A DNA stretch of 64,000 nt. It comes from DATENM01 sp045807725 (GTDB lineage Bacteria > Acidobacteriota > Blastocatellia > UBA7656). The DNA lies in assembly GCA_045807725.1 (NCBI GenBank), contig JBJMGV010000074.1, positions 40,454 through 104,453 on the forward strand, in the 5' to 3' direction. The notes beneath the pieces are model-generated. The model searched no databases. It was given only the letters and a program-made list of their open reading frames with translations, and was not told the origin of the DNA. Positions 33,049-40,299 of the stretch are shown here, piece by piece (position 1 is the first letter of the stretch; the number at the start of each line of letters is the position of its first letter). The translations under genes were made by a program, and so were the position numbers.

Positions 33049-34371
33049 ATGAGCGAAGCCCAAAAGATTGTGAACGAACCCGCCGCGTCAAGCGCGCGCG
33101 CCGACTTGCACCAATCGTCAATCGCCGCGCGCGTCGGTCATTATCGCTGGGTCATCTGCGCGCTGCTCTTCTTTGCGGCGACGATCAACTACGTAGACCG
33201 ACAGGTCATTGGCATACTCAAGCCGACGCTGCAAAGCGAGATCGGCTGGAGCGAAGTCGAGTACAGTTGGATCGTCTTCGCTTTTCAGACGGCTTACGCC
33301 ATCGGCTTGCTGGTGGTCGGCGGCTTGATGGATCGCGTCGGCACGCGCAAAGGCTTTTCGTTTTCGGTCATCGTCTGGAGCCTTGCGGCGATGGGGCACG
33401 CGCTGGTCAGCACGGTGATGGGCTTCGGCGTCGCGCGCTTTATGCTCGGCTTGGGAGAGTCGGGAAACTTTCCGGCCTCGATCAAAACCGTCGCCGAGTG
33501 GTTTCCCAAGAAAGAGCGCGCGCTGGCTACGGGCATCTTCAACGCCGGCACGAATGTCGGCGTCATCGTCGCGTCGCTGGTCGTGCCGCCGCTGACACTG
33601 GCCTTTGGGTGGCGATGGGCATTCATTGTCACCGGCGCAATCGGCTTCGCCTGGCTCATCTTCTGGCTGGCGCTATACCGCAGGCCCGACGAACACCCCA
33701 AGCTATCGCCCGCCGAACTCAGTTACATTCAGAGCGACCCGCCCGACGCGACAACAAAGATCCCGTGGGCGCGTCTCTTCCCGCATCGACAGACGTGGGC
33801 TTTCGCCGTCGGCAAGTTCATGGCCGATCCGATCTGGTGGGTCTACCTTTTCTGGCTGCCTGACTTTCTGCACAAGCGGCACGGCTTGAACCTTAAAGAT
33901 TTCGGCCCGCCGCTGGTCGTTATTTATCTTATTGCTGATGTGGGCAGCATCGCCGGCGGCTGGCTGTCGTCAACGCTGATACGGCGCGGCTGGACGATCA
34001 ACGCGGCGCGCAAGACGGCGATGCTGGTCTGCGCGCTCAGTGTAGTGCCCATCATATTCGCTTCGCAGGTCTCGAACGTGTGGGTCGCGGTGTTGTTGAT
34101 CGGGCTGGCGGCGGCGGCGCATCAAGGCTGGTCGGCCAACGTCTACACGATTGCTTCGGATATGTTCCCGCGCCGCGCGGTCGGCTCCGTAGTCGGCATC
34201 GGTGGAATGGCCGGCGCGGTCGGCGGTATGTTGATTTCGCTCGTCGTCGGCAGGATTTTGGAAAAGACCGGCAGCTATATGCCTGTCTTCATCATCGCGG
34301 GTTCGGCTTACCTGATCGCGCTCGGGTTGATTCACCTGCTCGCGCCGCGACTTGAACCGGCCCGCGTTTAA
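33049..34371 (+). CDS. MFS transporter, anion:cation symporter (hexuronate ExuT-like) type
   Basis: A 440-residue inner-membrane carrier with about 12 hydrophobic segments. Motifs of the ACS family are visible: FFAATINYVDRQVIGILKP in helix 1, DRVGTRKGFS in the loop 2-3 signature, GLGESGNFPASIKTVAEWFP, and RRAVGSVVGIGGMAGAVGG in the second half. ExuT-like and related members import hexuronates, hexonates or phthalate-type acids. Next to the UxaA-type dehydratase and SDR, import of a sugar acid is likely. The start follows the cassette array by 33 bp; before the insertion it would have been co-transcribed with the SDR. Confidence 0.92.
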   Translation: MSEAQKIVNEPAASSARADLHQSSIAARVGHYRWVICALLFFAATINYVDRQVIGILKPTLQSEIGWSEVEYSWIVFAFQTAYAIGLLVVGGLMDRVGTRKGFSFSVIVWSLAAMGHALVSTVMGFGVARFMLGLGESGNFPASIKTVAEWFPKKERALATGIFNAGTNVGVIVASLVVPPLTLAFGWRWAFIVTGAIGFAWLIFWLALYRRPDEHPKLSPAELSYIQSDPPDATTKIPWARLFPHRQTWAFAVGKFMADPIWWVYLFWLPDFLHKRHGLNLKDFGPPLVVIYLIADVGSIAGGWLSSTLIRRGWTINAARKTAMLVCALSVVPIIFASQVSNVWVAVLLIGLAAAAHQGWSANVYTIASDMFPRRAVGSVVGIGGMAGAVGGMLISLVVGRILEKTGSYMPVFIIAGSAYLIALGLIHLLAPRLEPARV

Positions 34372-34390
34372 TCGCCGACTCATTGAAATG

Positions 34391-34417
34391 AAAAGAGCCG
34401 CCTCACGCTTGCGGCTC
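34391..34417 (-). terminator. Intrinsic terminator for pepE
   Basis: On the minus strand GAGCCGC/GCGGCTC (7 bp, 9-base loop) is followed by TTTTCATTTC. It lies 73 bp after the pepE stop and between convergent genes, so it may also act on the MFS transcript. Confidence 0.65.
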
Positions 34418-34489
34418 GCCATTCGAGGGCGATTGATTCAGGCGGGCTAGAACCTCTTCGATCTCCTGCATAAGCCAAAGCAAGCGGCC

Positions 34490-35203
34490 TCAGAGCAGAA
34501 ATTGCAGCGACGCTTGCGGGTCGTATTCTTGCGCTTCCTGTCCGTGCCTGAAAATTCTAACCGGCTTATCGCCAATCAATCGAATCGCCGCGCCTTCAAT
34601 CCGCAACAGGCTGCCTTCGCGCAGACCGACGACGTAACAGCTTCGATTCACCTCGATGAATTCAAGCAAGCGTTCTTCGCGCGTCTCGCCCTGATGGCCT
34701 GTGGGGTGTGCGTCCAGGTAGTGCGGGTTGATTTGAAAAGGCACGAGTCCCAGCCCGTTCAACGAAGGCGGCTCGATGATTGGCATATCGTTGGTCGTCT
34801 TGATCGTCGGGCAGGCGACGTTCGAGCCGGCGCTCCAGCCGATGTAAGGCACGCCGGCGTTGACCCGCTCGCGGATCACGTCTAACAGGTCGTGCCAATA
34901 GAGGTGATGCAGCAGGTGAAATGTGTTGCCGCCACCAACGACGATGGCTTCTGCCGTATGCACAGCCTGATGCGCATCCTCGCTCGCGTGAACCGAATCG
35001 ACATCGTAGCCGAACTGACGGAACCGCTCTTGGACGCTCGCAGCAAAATCATCAAACGTGGCGCGCACGGCGGCGAATGGAATGAATAACACTTTGCGCA
35101 CACGAGCGCCGAGAAACTCTTTGATGTGCGCCTCGGCGTGCTCAAGATAGCCCTGCCCGTAGTTCTTCGAGTTGCTCAACAGCAATAAACGTTTGTCTGC
35201 CAT
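34490..35203 (-). CDS. pepE: Peptidase E (alpha-aspartyl dipeptidase, S51)
   Basis: A 237-residue cytosolic serine peptidase that cleaves N-terminal Asp-X dipeptides. The nucleophile elbow is GWSAGSNVACP with the catalytic Ser, preceded by VVGGGNTFHLLHHLY; INPHYLDAHPTGHQGETREE holds the conserved histidine region. The start MADKRLLLLSNSKNYG at 35203 gives the family length of about 230. The frame stays open to 35467, but the extra 88 residues are a translation of the 19-bp tandem repeats and are not part of the protein. Confidence 0.93.
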   Translation of the reverse strand: MADKRLLLLSNSKNYGQGYLEHAEAHIKEFLGARVRKVLFIPFAAVRATFDDFAASVQERFRQFGYDVDSVHASEDAHQAVHTAEAIVVGGGNTFHLLHHLYWHDLLDVIRERVNAGVPYIGWSAGSNVACPTIKTTNDMPIIEPPSLNGLGLVPFQINPHYLDAHPTGHQGETREERLLEFIEVNRSCYVVGLREGSLLRIEGAAIRLIGDKPVRIFRHGQEAQEYDPQASLQFLL

Positions 35204-35228
35204 ACGGTATTGTAGCTCTCGCCTGGTA

Positions 35229-35418
35229 TTCTTGCTGCCGCACGGCATTCCAGTTGCCGGACGGTGTTCCCTCTGCCGCACGGCATTCCGGTTGCCAGAC
35301 AGTGTTCCCTCTGCCACCCGATGTTCCCGCTGCCGGACAGTGTTCCCACTGCCGAACAGTGTTCCCGCTGCCGGACGGTGTTCCCGCTGTCGCACGGTGT
35401 TCCCGCTGCCGCATAGCG
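35229..35418. repeat. Tandem array of ten 19-bp units
   Basis: Ten direct units of consensus TTCCCGCTGCCGGACAGTG run without spacers from 35229 to 35418. Units vary at a few positions (for example CGGCA or GGGTG-like ends). There are no unique spacers, so this is a minisatellite and not a CRISPR. It begins 25 bp upstream of the pepE start. Confidence 0.92.
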
Positions 35419-35428
35419 GCGGCTTGAT

Positions 35429-35576
35429 TTTAGCCCGGCGTTTTAACGCCGGGAAGCCGTCGCCCACAAATCTCGCGTCGCGTCAGCGACGCCTGAATGA
35501 TCGGGCAATCAGGCGTCGCTGACGCGACGCGGAATACCGACCGCTTTGATTCCGGGCGTTGAAACGCCCGGCTAAA
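35429..35576. repeat. Nested double palindrome
   Basis: An inner perfect 23-bp inverted repeat (35474-35496 with 35509-35531, 12-base loop) is enclosed by an outer pair, TTTAGCCCGGCGTTTTAACG-type at 35429-35453 and its counterpart at 35552-35576. Each outer arm is itself a small hairpin. The stretch holds no gene and looks like a REP-type or non-autonomous element. Confidence 0.85.
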
Positions 35577-35727
35577 CTCACGCGCCGCTACGCGGCGAAC
35601 ACGACAAAGAGAATTGCTCATTTTCCGCGCGCCGGCTAAACTCACGCGCCGCTACGCGGCGAACCGGCTAAGTTCACGCGCTGCAATGCGGCGAATCGGC
35701 TAAGTTCACGCGCCGCTGCACGGCGAA
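35569..35727. repeat. Four copies of a ~31-bp CGGCTAA-TTCACGCGCCGC repeat
   Basis: Copies start near 35569, 35633, 35664 and 35697; each reads CGGCTAAACTCACGCGCCGC or a close variant, followed by a TACGCGGCGAA that forms a short hairpin with the preceding GCCGC. The last copies are in tandem. The 557-base interval 35204-35760 contains these repeats and no gene. Confidence 0.85.
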
Positions 35728-35760
35728 GATGCAATTACCGCCTTACCTTCGCATCCGATC

Positions 35761-36324
35761 CTATTTTTTGTGGCAGATCATACATTTCGTCGTCGTTGGC
35801 GCGGCGGCCTGTCGAGTCTTCACCGCCTGATCGTGGCAGCCCGCACACAACCGATGGAACGCCTCTTTGTTGGTCAGCGTCACCACCGCGCCGCCTTCGG
35901 GTTTGATGGTCGGCGTTTCCGGCAAGACCTTCGGCTTCTCGCCCGCCGCCGCGTGGCAGTTGCGACAGCCGACGACGGCAGGCGTCTTCTCATCCTTAAA
36001 CGTCTCTGCCGTGAGCGTCGTGGTGCGGTCGGCAGGCCACGCAGTTTTGAGCGGCGGATGCTTGGCGACTTCCGCCGCCGGTTGCTCGGTGTGGTGGCAC
36101 TCGACGCAAGCGATGGGAGCATTGCCTGCGAGGTTGTAATTCTTCGTCACGTGGTTGGCGTGATTGAACGTGACCGTGCCGAGCTTGGTAGTGAACGATA
36201 CGGTTTCGGGCGGCTTGCGAGCGTCCTGCGCTTTGACGGCTGTTGTGGCGAACAGCGACACATATAGACCGGCGACCAGCGCGAGAGCCGCCAGCAGCGA
36301 CATCAACTGCACTTTGCGTTTCAT
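35761..36324 (-). CDS. Tetrahaem c-type cytochrome (cytochrome c3/c7-like)
   Basis: A 187-residue exported protein. A signal peptide (residues 1-32) is followed by FNHANHVTKNY and four CxxCH haem sites: CVECH, CRNCH, CAGCH and CMICH, with extra histidines (HHTEQ, HANH, HPPL) as likely sixth ligands. The spacing recalls class III multihaem cytochromes. Strong GAGGAG precedes the ATG. It is the last of three consecutive minus-strand multihaem genes and probably carries electrons in the periplasm with the two larger partners. Confidence 0.9.
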   Translation of the reverse strand: MKRKVQLMSLLAALALVAGLYVSLFATTAVKAQDARKPPETVSFTTKLGTVTFNHANHVTKNYNLAGNAPIACVECHHTEQPAAEVAKHPPLKTAWPADRTTTLTAETFKDEKTPAVVGCRNCHAAAGEKPKVLPETPTIKPEGGAVVTLTNKEAFHRLCAGCHDQAVKTRQAAAPTTTKCMICHKK

Positions 36325-36433
36325 ATTCGCGTCTCCTCATTAAGACAATGAATGAACGAGTGCAAAACCAGCGCCGCGCCTTTCGACACGAGCCTGGCTT
36401 CGCCTTCGATAACCGTCAAAGTGAGCGAGCGGA

Positions 36434-37354
36434 CTATCTCTTAAAACGGAACGTCGGGCCTGTGTGACAATGCTTACAATCGGCAAAGTCGTCGCCGCCG
36501 AATGCGTGCTTGTCATTATGACAACTCATACAGCTCTGCGCCCCTGCCGATGCGTGATGCATCAGCGGCTGCGGTTCGCTGACCTGATCGCGTCCCGCCC
36601 CGGTGCGCAGGCGGTGACATTCCGAGCAACTCAGCTTCGCCTTAGCCGTGTGCGCGGCGTGGCTGAAATTGACTTGATACGCTTTGGCCGCCATCGCCGC
36701 GCGTGCCGTGCGCGCCCCTTGCGCGTGACAGGTCGAACATGTCGAGATGTCGCGCCCGTCAGCCTGCGCGCCGGCATTGTGACATTGATAACAAGTCGTG
36801 TGCGCGCCCGCGCCCGCCGGCACGGTCAGCGCGATGCCGCGATTGGCTGCCTTGTGACAACTGGCGCAGTTGGCGCTCTGGTGGCGCGAATGATCGAAGC
36901 GCACGCCGAAGCTCTTGAGTGTCAGCGGCGGCTTGAGCGCGCCGTCTTTCGGCTCGGCGGTCCTGTGGCAGATCGTGCAGATCGGCCCGCCGAGCGCGGC
37001 GAACTTTTGCGAATGACAACCGGCGCACGGGCGGTGGCCGGGCCGCGTCGCTTGCGGCTGGCTGTTGTCGCGGCGGTGGCAGGTAGCGCACGGCAGCCGT
37101 GAGTGCGCGCCGCTCGTGTGCGAAAACTTCGAGAAGTCCGGCTCCTGATTCTGCCCGCTTGCCGCCGCACTGGCTGTCGAGTGCGACACGTCGGCTTCAT
37201 CGCTGATCGCGGCGACCGGCGCGTTATCCGTGAGCGCCAGCACAAACACGAACGCCACCAGCGCGATGATGGCGAGCGACAACCAGCGCCGCTGTGCAGA
37301 GCGCGGCCAACCGGGAACGCGAGGCGTAAAACTTTCCGGCAACCTGTTCTTCAT
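36434..37354 (-). CDS. Nonahaem c-type cytochrome
   Basis: A 306-residue protein with one N-terminal membrane anchor or uncleaved signal (residues about 24-44) and nine CxxCH sites: CATCH, CAGCH, CTICH, CASCH, CYQCH, CSTCH, CSECH, CMSCH and CKHCH. Several FxHxxH motifs (FSHTSGAH, FDHSRH, FSHAAH) supply distal histidines. Its ATG overlaps the stop of the upstream cytochrome gene (37351-37354, ATGA), so translation is coupled. It probably takes part in respiratory or extracellular electron transfer; the terminal acceptor is unknown. Confidence 0.92.
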   Translation of the reverse strand: MKNRLPESFTPRVPGWPRSAQRRWLSLAIIALVAFVFVLALTDNAPVAAISDEADVSHSTASAAASGQNQEPDFSKFSHTSGAHSRLPCATCHRRDNSQPQATRPGHRPCAGCHSQKFAALGGPICTICHRTAEPKDGALKPPLTLKSFGVRFDHSRHQSANCASCHKAANRGIALTVPAGAGAHTTCYQCHNAGAQADGRDISTCSTCHAQGARTARAAMAAKAYQVNFSHAAHTAKAKLSCSECHRLRTGAGRDQVSEPQPLMHHASAGAQSCMSCHNDKHAFGGDDFADCKHCHTGPTFRFKR

Positions 37355-38607
37355 TTCTTGTCCTTCATCGCTGCCACAGCCTTGAGGTGAGATTCCGGCA
37401 CGGCCTGCTTACCGAGTTGAACGTGGCACTTCGTGCATTGGAACGACGGGTTGGCTTTCTTCTGATCGATCTCCAGGTTGAGCGCGCCGCCGTCAGCAGA
37501 AGTCGGCGTGACGTGACAGCCCGAACCCGTGCCGCCGCACGACATCACTGCGACCGCCGGCCCTTTCACGTCGGTCGTGTTGATGGCCGGAAGCCGATGG
37601 CAATCCTGGCAGCTCAGCTCGGCGTGACTGAACCATTCGTGGCGGAACTTGCCGGCTTCGCGGCGGCTCCAGCGATCAAGGTCTGTGCGATCTTTGATGC
37701 CTATCGTCGCAGCGAGCTTTGGATCGAAGTCGGCGTGCGGCTGGCGCTGCGCCGCTATGTAAGCCGCCGGCATCAGCTTGTGACATGTGCCGCAATCTTT
37801 CGGCGCAGGCGACATATCTTCTGTGTGACAGGTGAAGCAGGCGGCGTGGCCCGCAGGCGGCGTTTTATAGGTTCCTTTCTTGAGCCAGAAATCGGCCTCG
37901 GCCAGACCCTTCGGCGGCTTGGTCACGTACTCGTCGTCGGAATCGCCCTGCGGTTGATAGGTCTTGTGGCAGTTGGCGCACATCGCGTTCTTGTCTTCAG
38001 GCTTCTTCTCTTCGGCCTTCGCTTTGTCTTGATGATAAGCGGCCAGCACAAAGCGCGGCGCGGCGTCGCGTTGGCCCTCCCGTTCACGTTGACTCGCCTC
38101 GCCGAGCAACGGCTCGTGCTTGTCGTGCGGGAAGTAGACGCGGTATTCAGACACCGCCCCTTCACCTTTCTTCGAGGCGTCGAATGCTTCGCGCAGGCTT
38201 GGGAAGGGAAAGCGCGAGTTGTCGCGTGGTGACGGGTTGGTGTGACAATTACTACAAATCGTTGGCACCGCTCCGCTGAAGAATTGCGCGCGATGACAGG
38301 GCAGGCAAGACTCGTGCTTGGGATAATCGGTCACATCGGCAAAGGCCGCGTCGCCTTTGCGCACGGTCTTCCAGTTTGCCGTAGGGAACTTGTGACAGGC
38401 GTCGCAGGCTTGCTGCTGGTGCGCCGCGACCGAGTGCTTGAAGTGCGAATAGTCGCGCGATTCATTGCGCGCCGCAGGTTGTGTTCGGCGCTTGCCGCGC
38501 TGTGCGGCTTCGCCCGCTGCGCCATTGACTGCCGCCATCAGGACAGGGTAAATCCCCAGTCCGGCCATTAGCAGGAAGATGGTGAGCTTCAATTTTCGAT
38601 GTCTCAT
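37351..38607 (-). CDS. Octahaem (possibly nonahaem) c-type cytochrome
   Basis: A 418-residue protein with an N-terminal hydrophobic export segment (about residues 8-28) and eight canonical haem sites: CDACH, CLPCH, CSNCH, CANCH, CFTCH, CGTCH, CQDCH and CTKCH. A ninth, non-canonical site CGGTGSGCH (C-x6-CH, coded at 37513-37539) lies between the last two. Distal histidine motifs such as FKHSVAAH, FPHDKHEP and FSHAE are present. It is the first gene of the cytochrome operon, downstream of two CRP/FNR-type palindromes. Confidence 0.92.
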   Translation of the reverse strand: MRHRKLKLTIFLLMAGLGIYPVLMAAVNGAAGEAAQRGKRRTQPAARNESRDYSHFKHSVAAHQQQACDACHKFPTANWKTVRKGDAAFADVTDYPKHESCLPCHRAQFFSGAVPTICSNCHTNPSPRDNSRFPFPSLREAFDASKKGEGAVSEYRVYFPHDKHEPLLGEASQREREGQRDAAPRFVLAAYHQDKAKAEEKKPEDKNAMCANCHKTYQPQGDSDDEYVTKPPKGLAEADFWLKKGTYKTPPAGHAACFTCHTEDMSPAPKDCGTCHKLMPAAYIAAQRQPHADFDPKLAATIGIKDRTDLDRWSRREAGKFRHEWFSHAELSCQDCHRLPAINTTDVKGPAVAVMSCGGTGSGCHVTPTSADGGALNLEIDQKKANPSFQCTKCHVQLGKQAVPESHLKAVAAMKDKK

Positions 38608-38720
38608 TCAGGCTCCCAGAGGGTGTCGTCTCGCCTTCCAATCCAGCTTGCTCGGAACGAAGCCGCGCGGGGCTTCCGCGCTACTGATCTAACCCTACAA
38701 TCGCGGGGCGGATGAAGCTA

Positions 38721-38756
38721 TGACAGCGGTCACGCGCAGTTGTGACGGCGGTCACA
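38721..38756 (-). promoter_or_regulatory. Tandem CRP/FNR-family operator sites upstream of the cytochrome operon
   Basis: TGTGACGGCGGTCACA (38741-38756) is an exact TGTGA-N6-TCACA palindrome, and a second TGAC-AGCG-GTCA (38721-38732) lies one site away with centres 22 bp apart, two helical turns. On the minus strand a TAGGGT -10-like hexamer at 38697-38692 would put the start near 38685, placing the nearer site close to -41.5 as in class II activation. The regulator itself is not in the window. Confidence 0.65.
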
Positions 38757-38839
38757 GCATTGGAGAAATGATGAATGATGAGCGATGAATTTAGGGATAG
38801 CTGGAGATTAGCTTCGCGCGGCGAGAGCGGCGGGGATGA

Positions 38840-39138
38840 TCTATAGAGCGTATCTGAGAAGCCCTGAAGGGGCGCGATTCAATAGCCCGGTGCAGCGCCC
38901 CGGCTACACACAGTGACCATTCGGCAAGCCCTGAAAGGGCGTAATAGGTGATCGGTTATTGCGCCCTTTCAGGGCTTGGCGGTTAGCCCCGCCGCTCACC
39001 CAGGGCGATGCCCTGGGCTGTCGAATCCCGCCCCTTCAGGGCTTTCTTCACGCTGACCGTCACGTTGCCCGGCAGGACGTCGATGTCGAATCGCGCCCCT
39101 TCAGGGCTTTCTTTGGCCTTTCAGACACGTTCTATAGA
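38840..39138. repeat. ~300 bp palindromic repeat element, copy A
   Basis: The ends are inverted: CTATAGAGCGTATCTGA at the left and TCAGACACGTTCTATAG at the right. Inside are several GCCCTGAAGGGGCG / CGCCCTTTCAGGGC palindromes and a CCCAGGGCGATGCCCTGGG hairpin. A related element is at 51135-51436. Open frames that repeat RPFRA come from these units and are not genes. Confidence 0.85.
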
Positions 39139-39197
39139 TGATCTGGCTTCCCTTTCCTCTTCAGTTCATCATTCATCATTCTGCATTTATCATTTTC

Positions 39198-40142
39198 TTA
39201 AGCCGGCACGACCGTGCGGTAGCCGAGTTCGGCAATCGCCACCTGCGTGCCGCGCAGCAGTTCGTCAATGTGCTCCAGCTTTTCGACGCCGACAACGAAA
39301 GCGTCCACGACGCCCGATTCGATCTGGAAACGGAAACACGAAGCCGGCGGCAAAGCGTCCGCGCCGCGCACGATGTCGCCCTGGCCGACGACCTTCATAC
39401 CAACCATACCCTGACCTTTGCCGCGCATCTCGGCAAAGAGTCTACGCAGCGTCGGCACGTCGGCGTCGGCGTGCGCGGCGCGCGGGTTCCAGCGCACCTG
39501 ATTGGTGTCAACCCACGGGCTGGCCGCCGCCGCCTGCAACGCTTCATAGCTGTGACAGGTGACGCCGTGCGCGCGAATCTTGCCCTTCTGCTTCGCCTCT
39601 TCCATCACGTCCATCACGCCGCGATAGCGCGTTGTCCAGTCGGCTTCGGTGACACAGTGAACGATCATCACGTCGATGTGATCCGTGTTCAGCTCGCGCA
39701 AGAAGCGGTCAATGTCTTGTCGCGCGGCTTGCGGGTCGCGGCTGTTGGTCTTGGTCTGTATGACGTAGCGGTCGCGCGGCACGCCTTGCATAGCGCGGCT
39801 GAAGTAAGGATTGCTGCCGTATTGGTCAGCGAGATCGAAGAAGGTGATGCCGCTGTCGTGCGCGTGGCGCATCATGCGCGTGAAGCTCTCCTGGCCGAGC
39901 CGCGTCTGATTCGATTGGTGATTCCAGCCATTCGTGCCAGTGCCGATGCCGACCAGCGAAATCTTCAACCCGGTCTTGCCGAGCCGCACTTTGTCGGTGG
40001 GGTTTTTAATTGCCGGGTCAACGACGAACGCCGGTGATGCGGCGACCGCTTCGGGCCGCAGCCCGCGATTGGCCAACACACCTGCGCCGAGCGCTCCGGT
40101 TGCGGTGAGCGCGAGAAAATTGCGGCGGCTCAACTTGTCCAT
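39198..40142 (-). CDS. Tat-exported aldo/keto reductase-family protein
   Basis: A 314-residue protein starting MDKLSRRNFLALTATGALGA, a twin-arginine signal (SRRNFLAL), so it is likely exported folded with its cofactor. The mature part is an aldo/keto reductase barrel: KVRLGKTGLKISLVGIGTGT, FFDLADQYGSN with the catalytic Asp and Tyr, IQTKTNS with Lys, and VIVHC-type His strand (DVMIVHCVTE). The start at 40142 is chosen for the Tat motif; an upstream frame adds 30 residues from the flanking repeat side. Substrate unknown. Confidence 0.88.
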   Translation of the reverse strand: MDKLSRRNFLALTATGALGAGVLANRGLRPEAVAASPAFVVDPAIKNPTDKVRLGKTGLKISLVGIGTGTNGWNHQSNQTRLGQESFTRMMRHAHDSGITFFDLADQYGSNPYFSRAMQGVPRDRYVIQTKTNSRDPQAARQDIDRFLRELNTDHIDVMIVHCVTEADWTTRYRGVMDVMEEAKQKGKIRAHGVTCHSYEALQAAAASPWVDTNQVRWNPRAAHADADVPTLRRLFAEMRGKGQGMVGMKVVGQGDIVRGADALPPASCFRFQIESGVVDAFVVGVEKLEHIDELLRGTQVAIAELGYRTVVPA

Positions 40143-40206
40143 ATGCCGTCCTCCTGTGTCGGTGATGAGTCGGCAACAGCATAGCAGATTTTGGCGGGCA
40201 GTAAGC

Positions 40207-40296
40207 AACCACAGATGACCACCGATGAACACGGATAAAAGAACCAGCTTGACGCTCTCTTTTGCTATCTGTGTTTATCTGTGTTCATCTGTGGTT
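40207..40296. repeat. Dispersed ~90 bp hairpin repeat (ACAGATGAACAC family), copy 2
   Basis: The same arm units as at 16061-16154: CCACAGATGACCACCGATGA at the left and ATCTGTGTTCATCTGTGG at the right, about 40 bp apart. It fills the gap between the subtilase stop and the aldo/keto reductase start. Confidence 0.85.
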
Positions 40297-40299
40297 TCA

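Noticed and set aside
35229..35418. Possible CRISPR array
   Set aside because: The units are contiguous with no unique spacers and no cas genes are present.
35204..35467. An 88-residue N-terminal extension of peptidase E
   Set aside because: It is only a translation of the 19-bp tandem repeats; the family start is at 35203.
38959..39562. Open frames repeating RPFRA, also at 51331-51522
   Set aside because: They are produced by the GCCCTGAAGGGGCG palindromes of the repeat elements and have no protein-like features.
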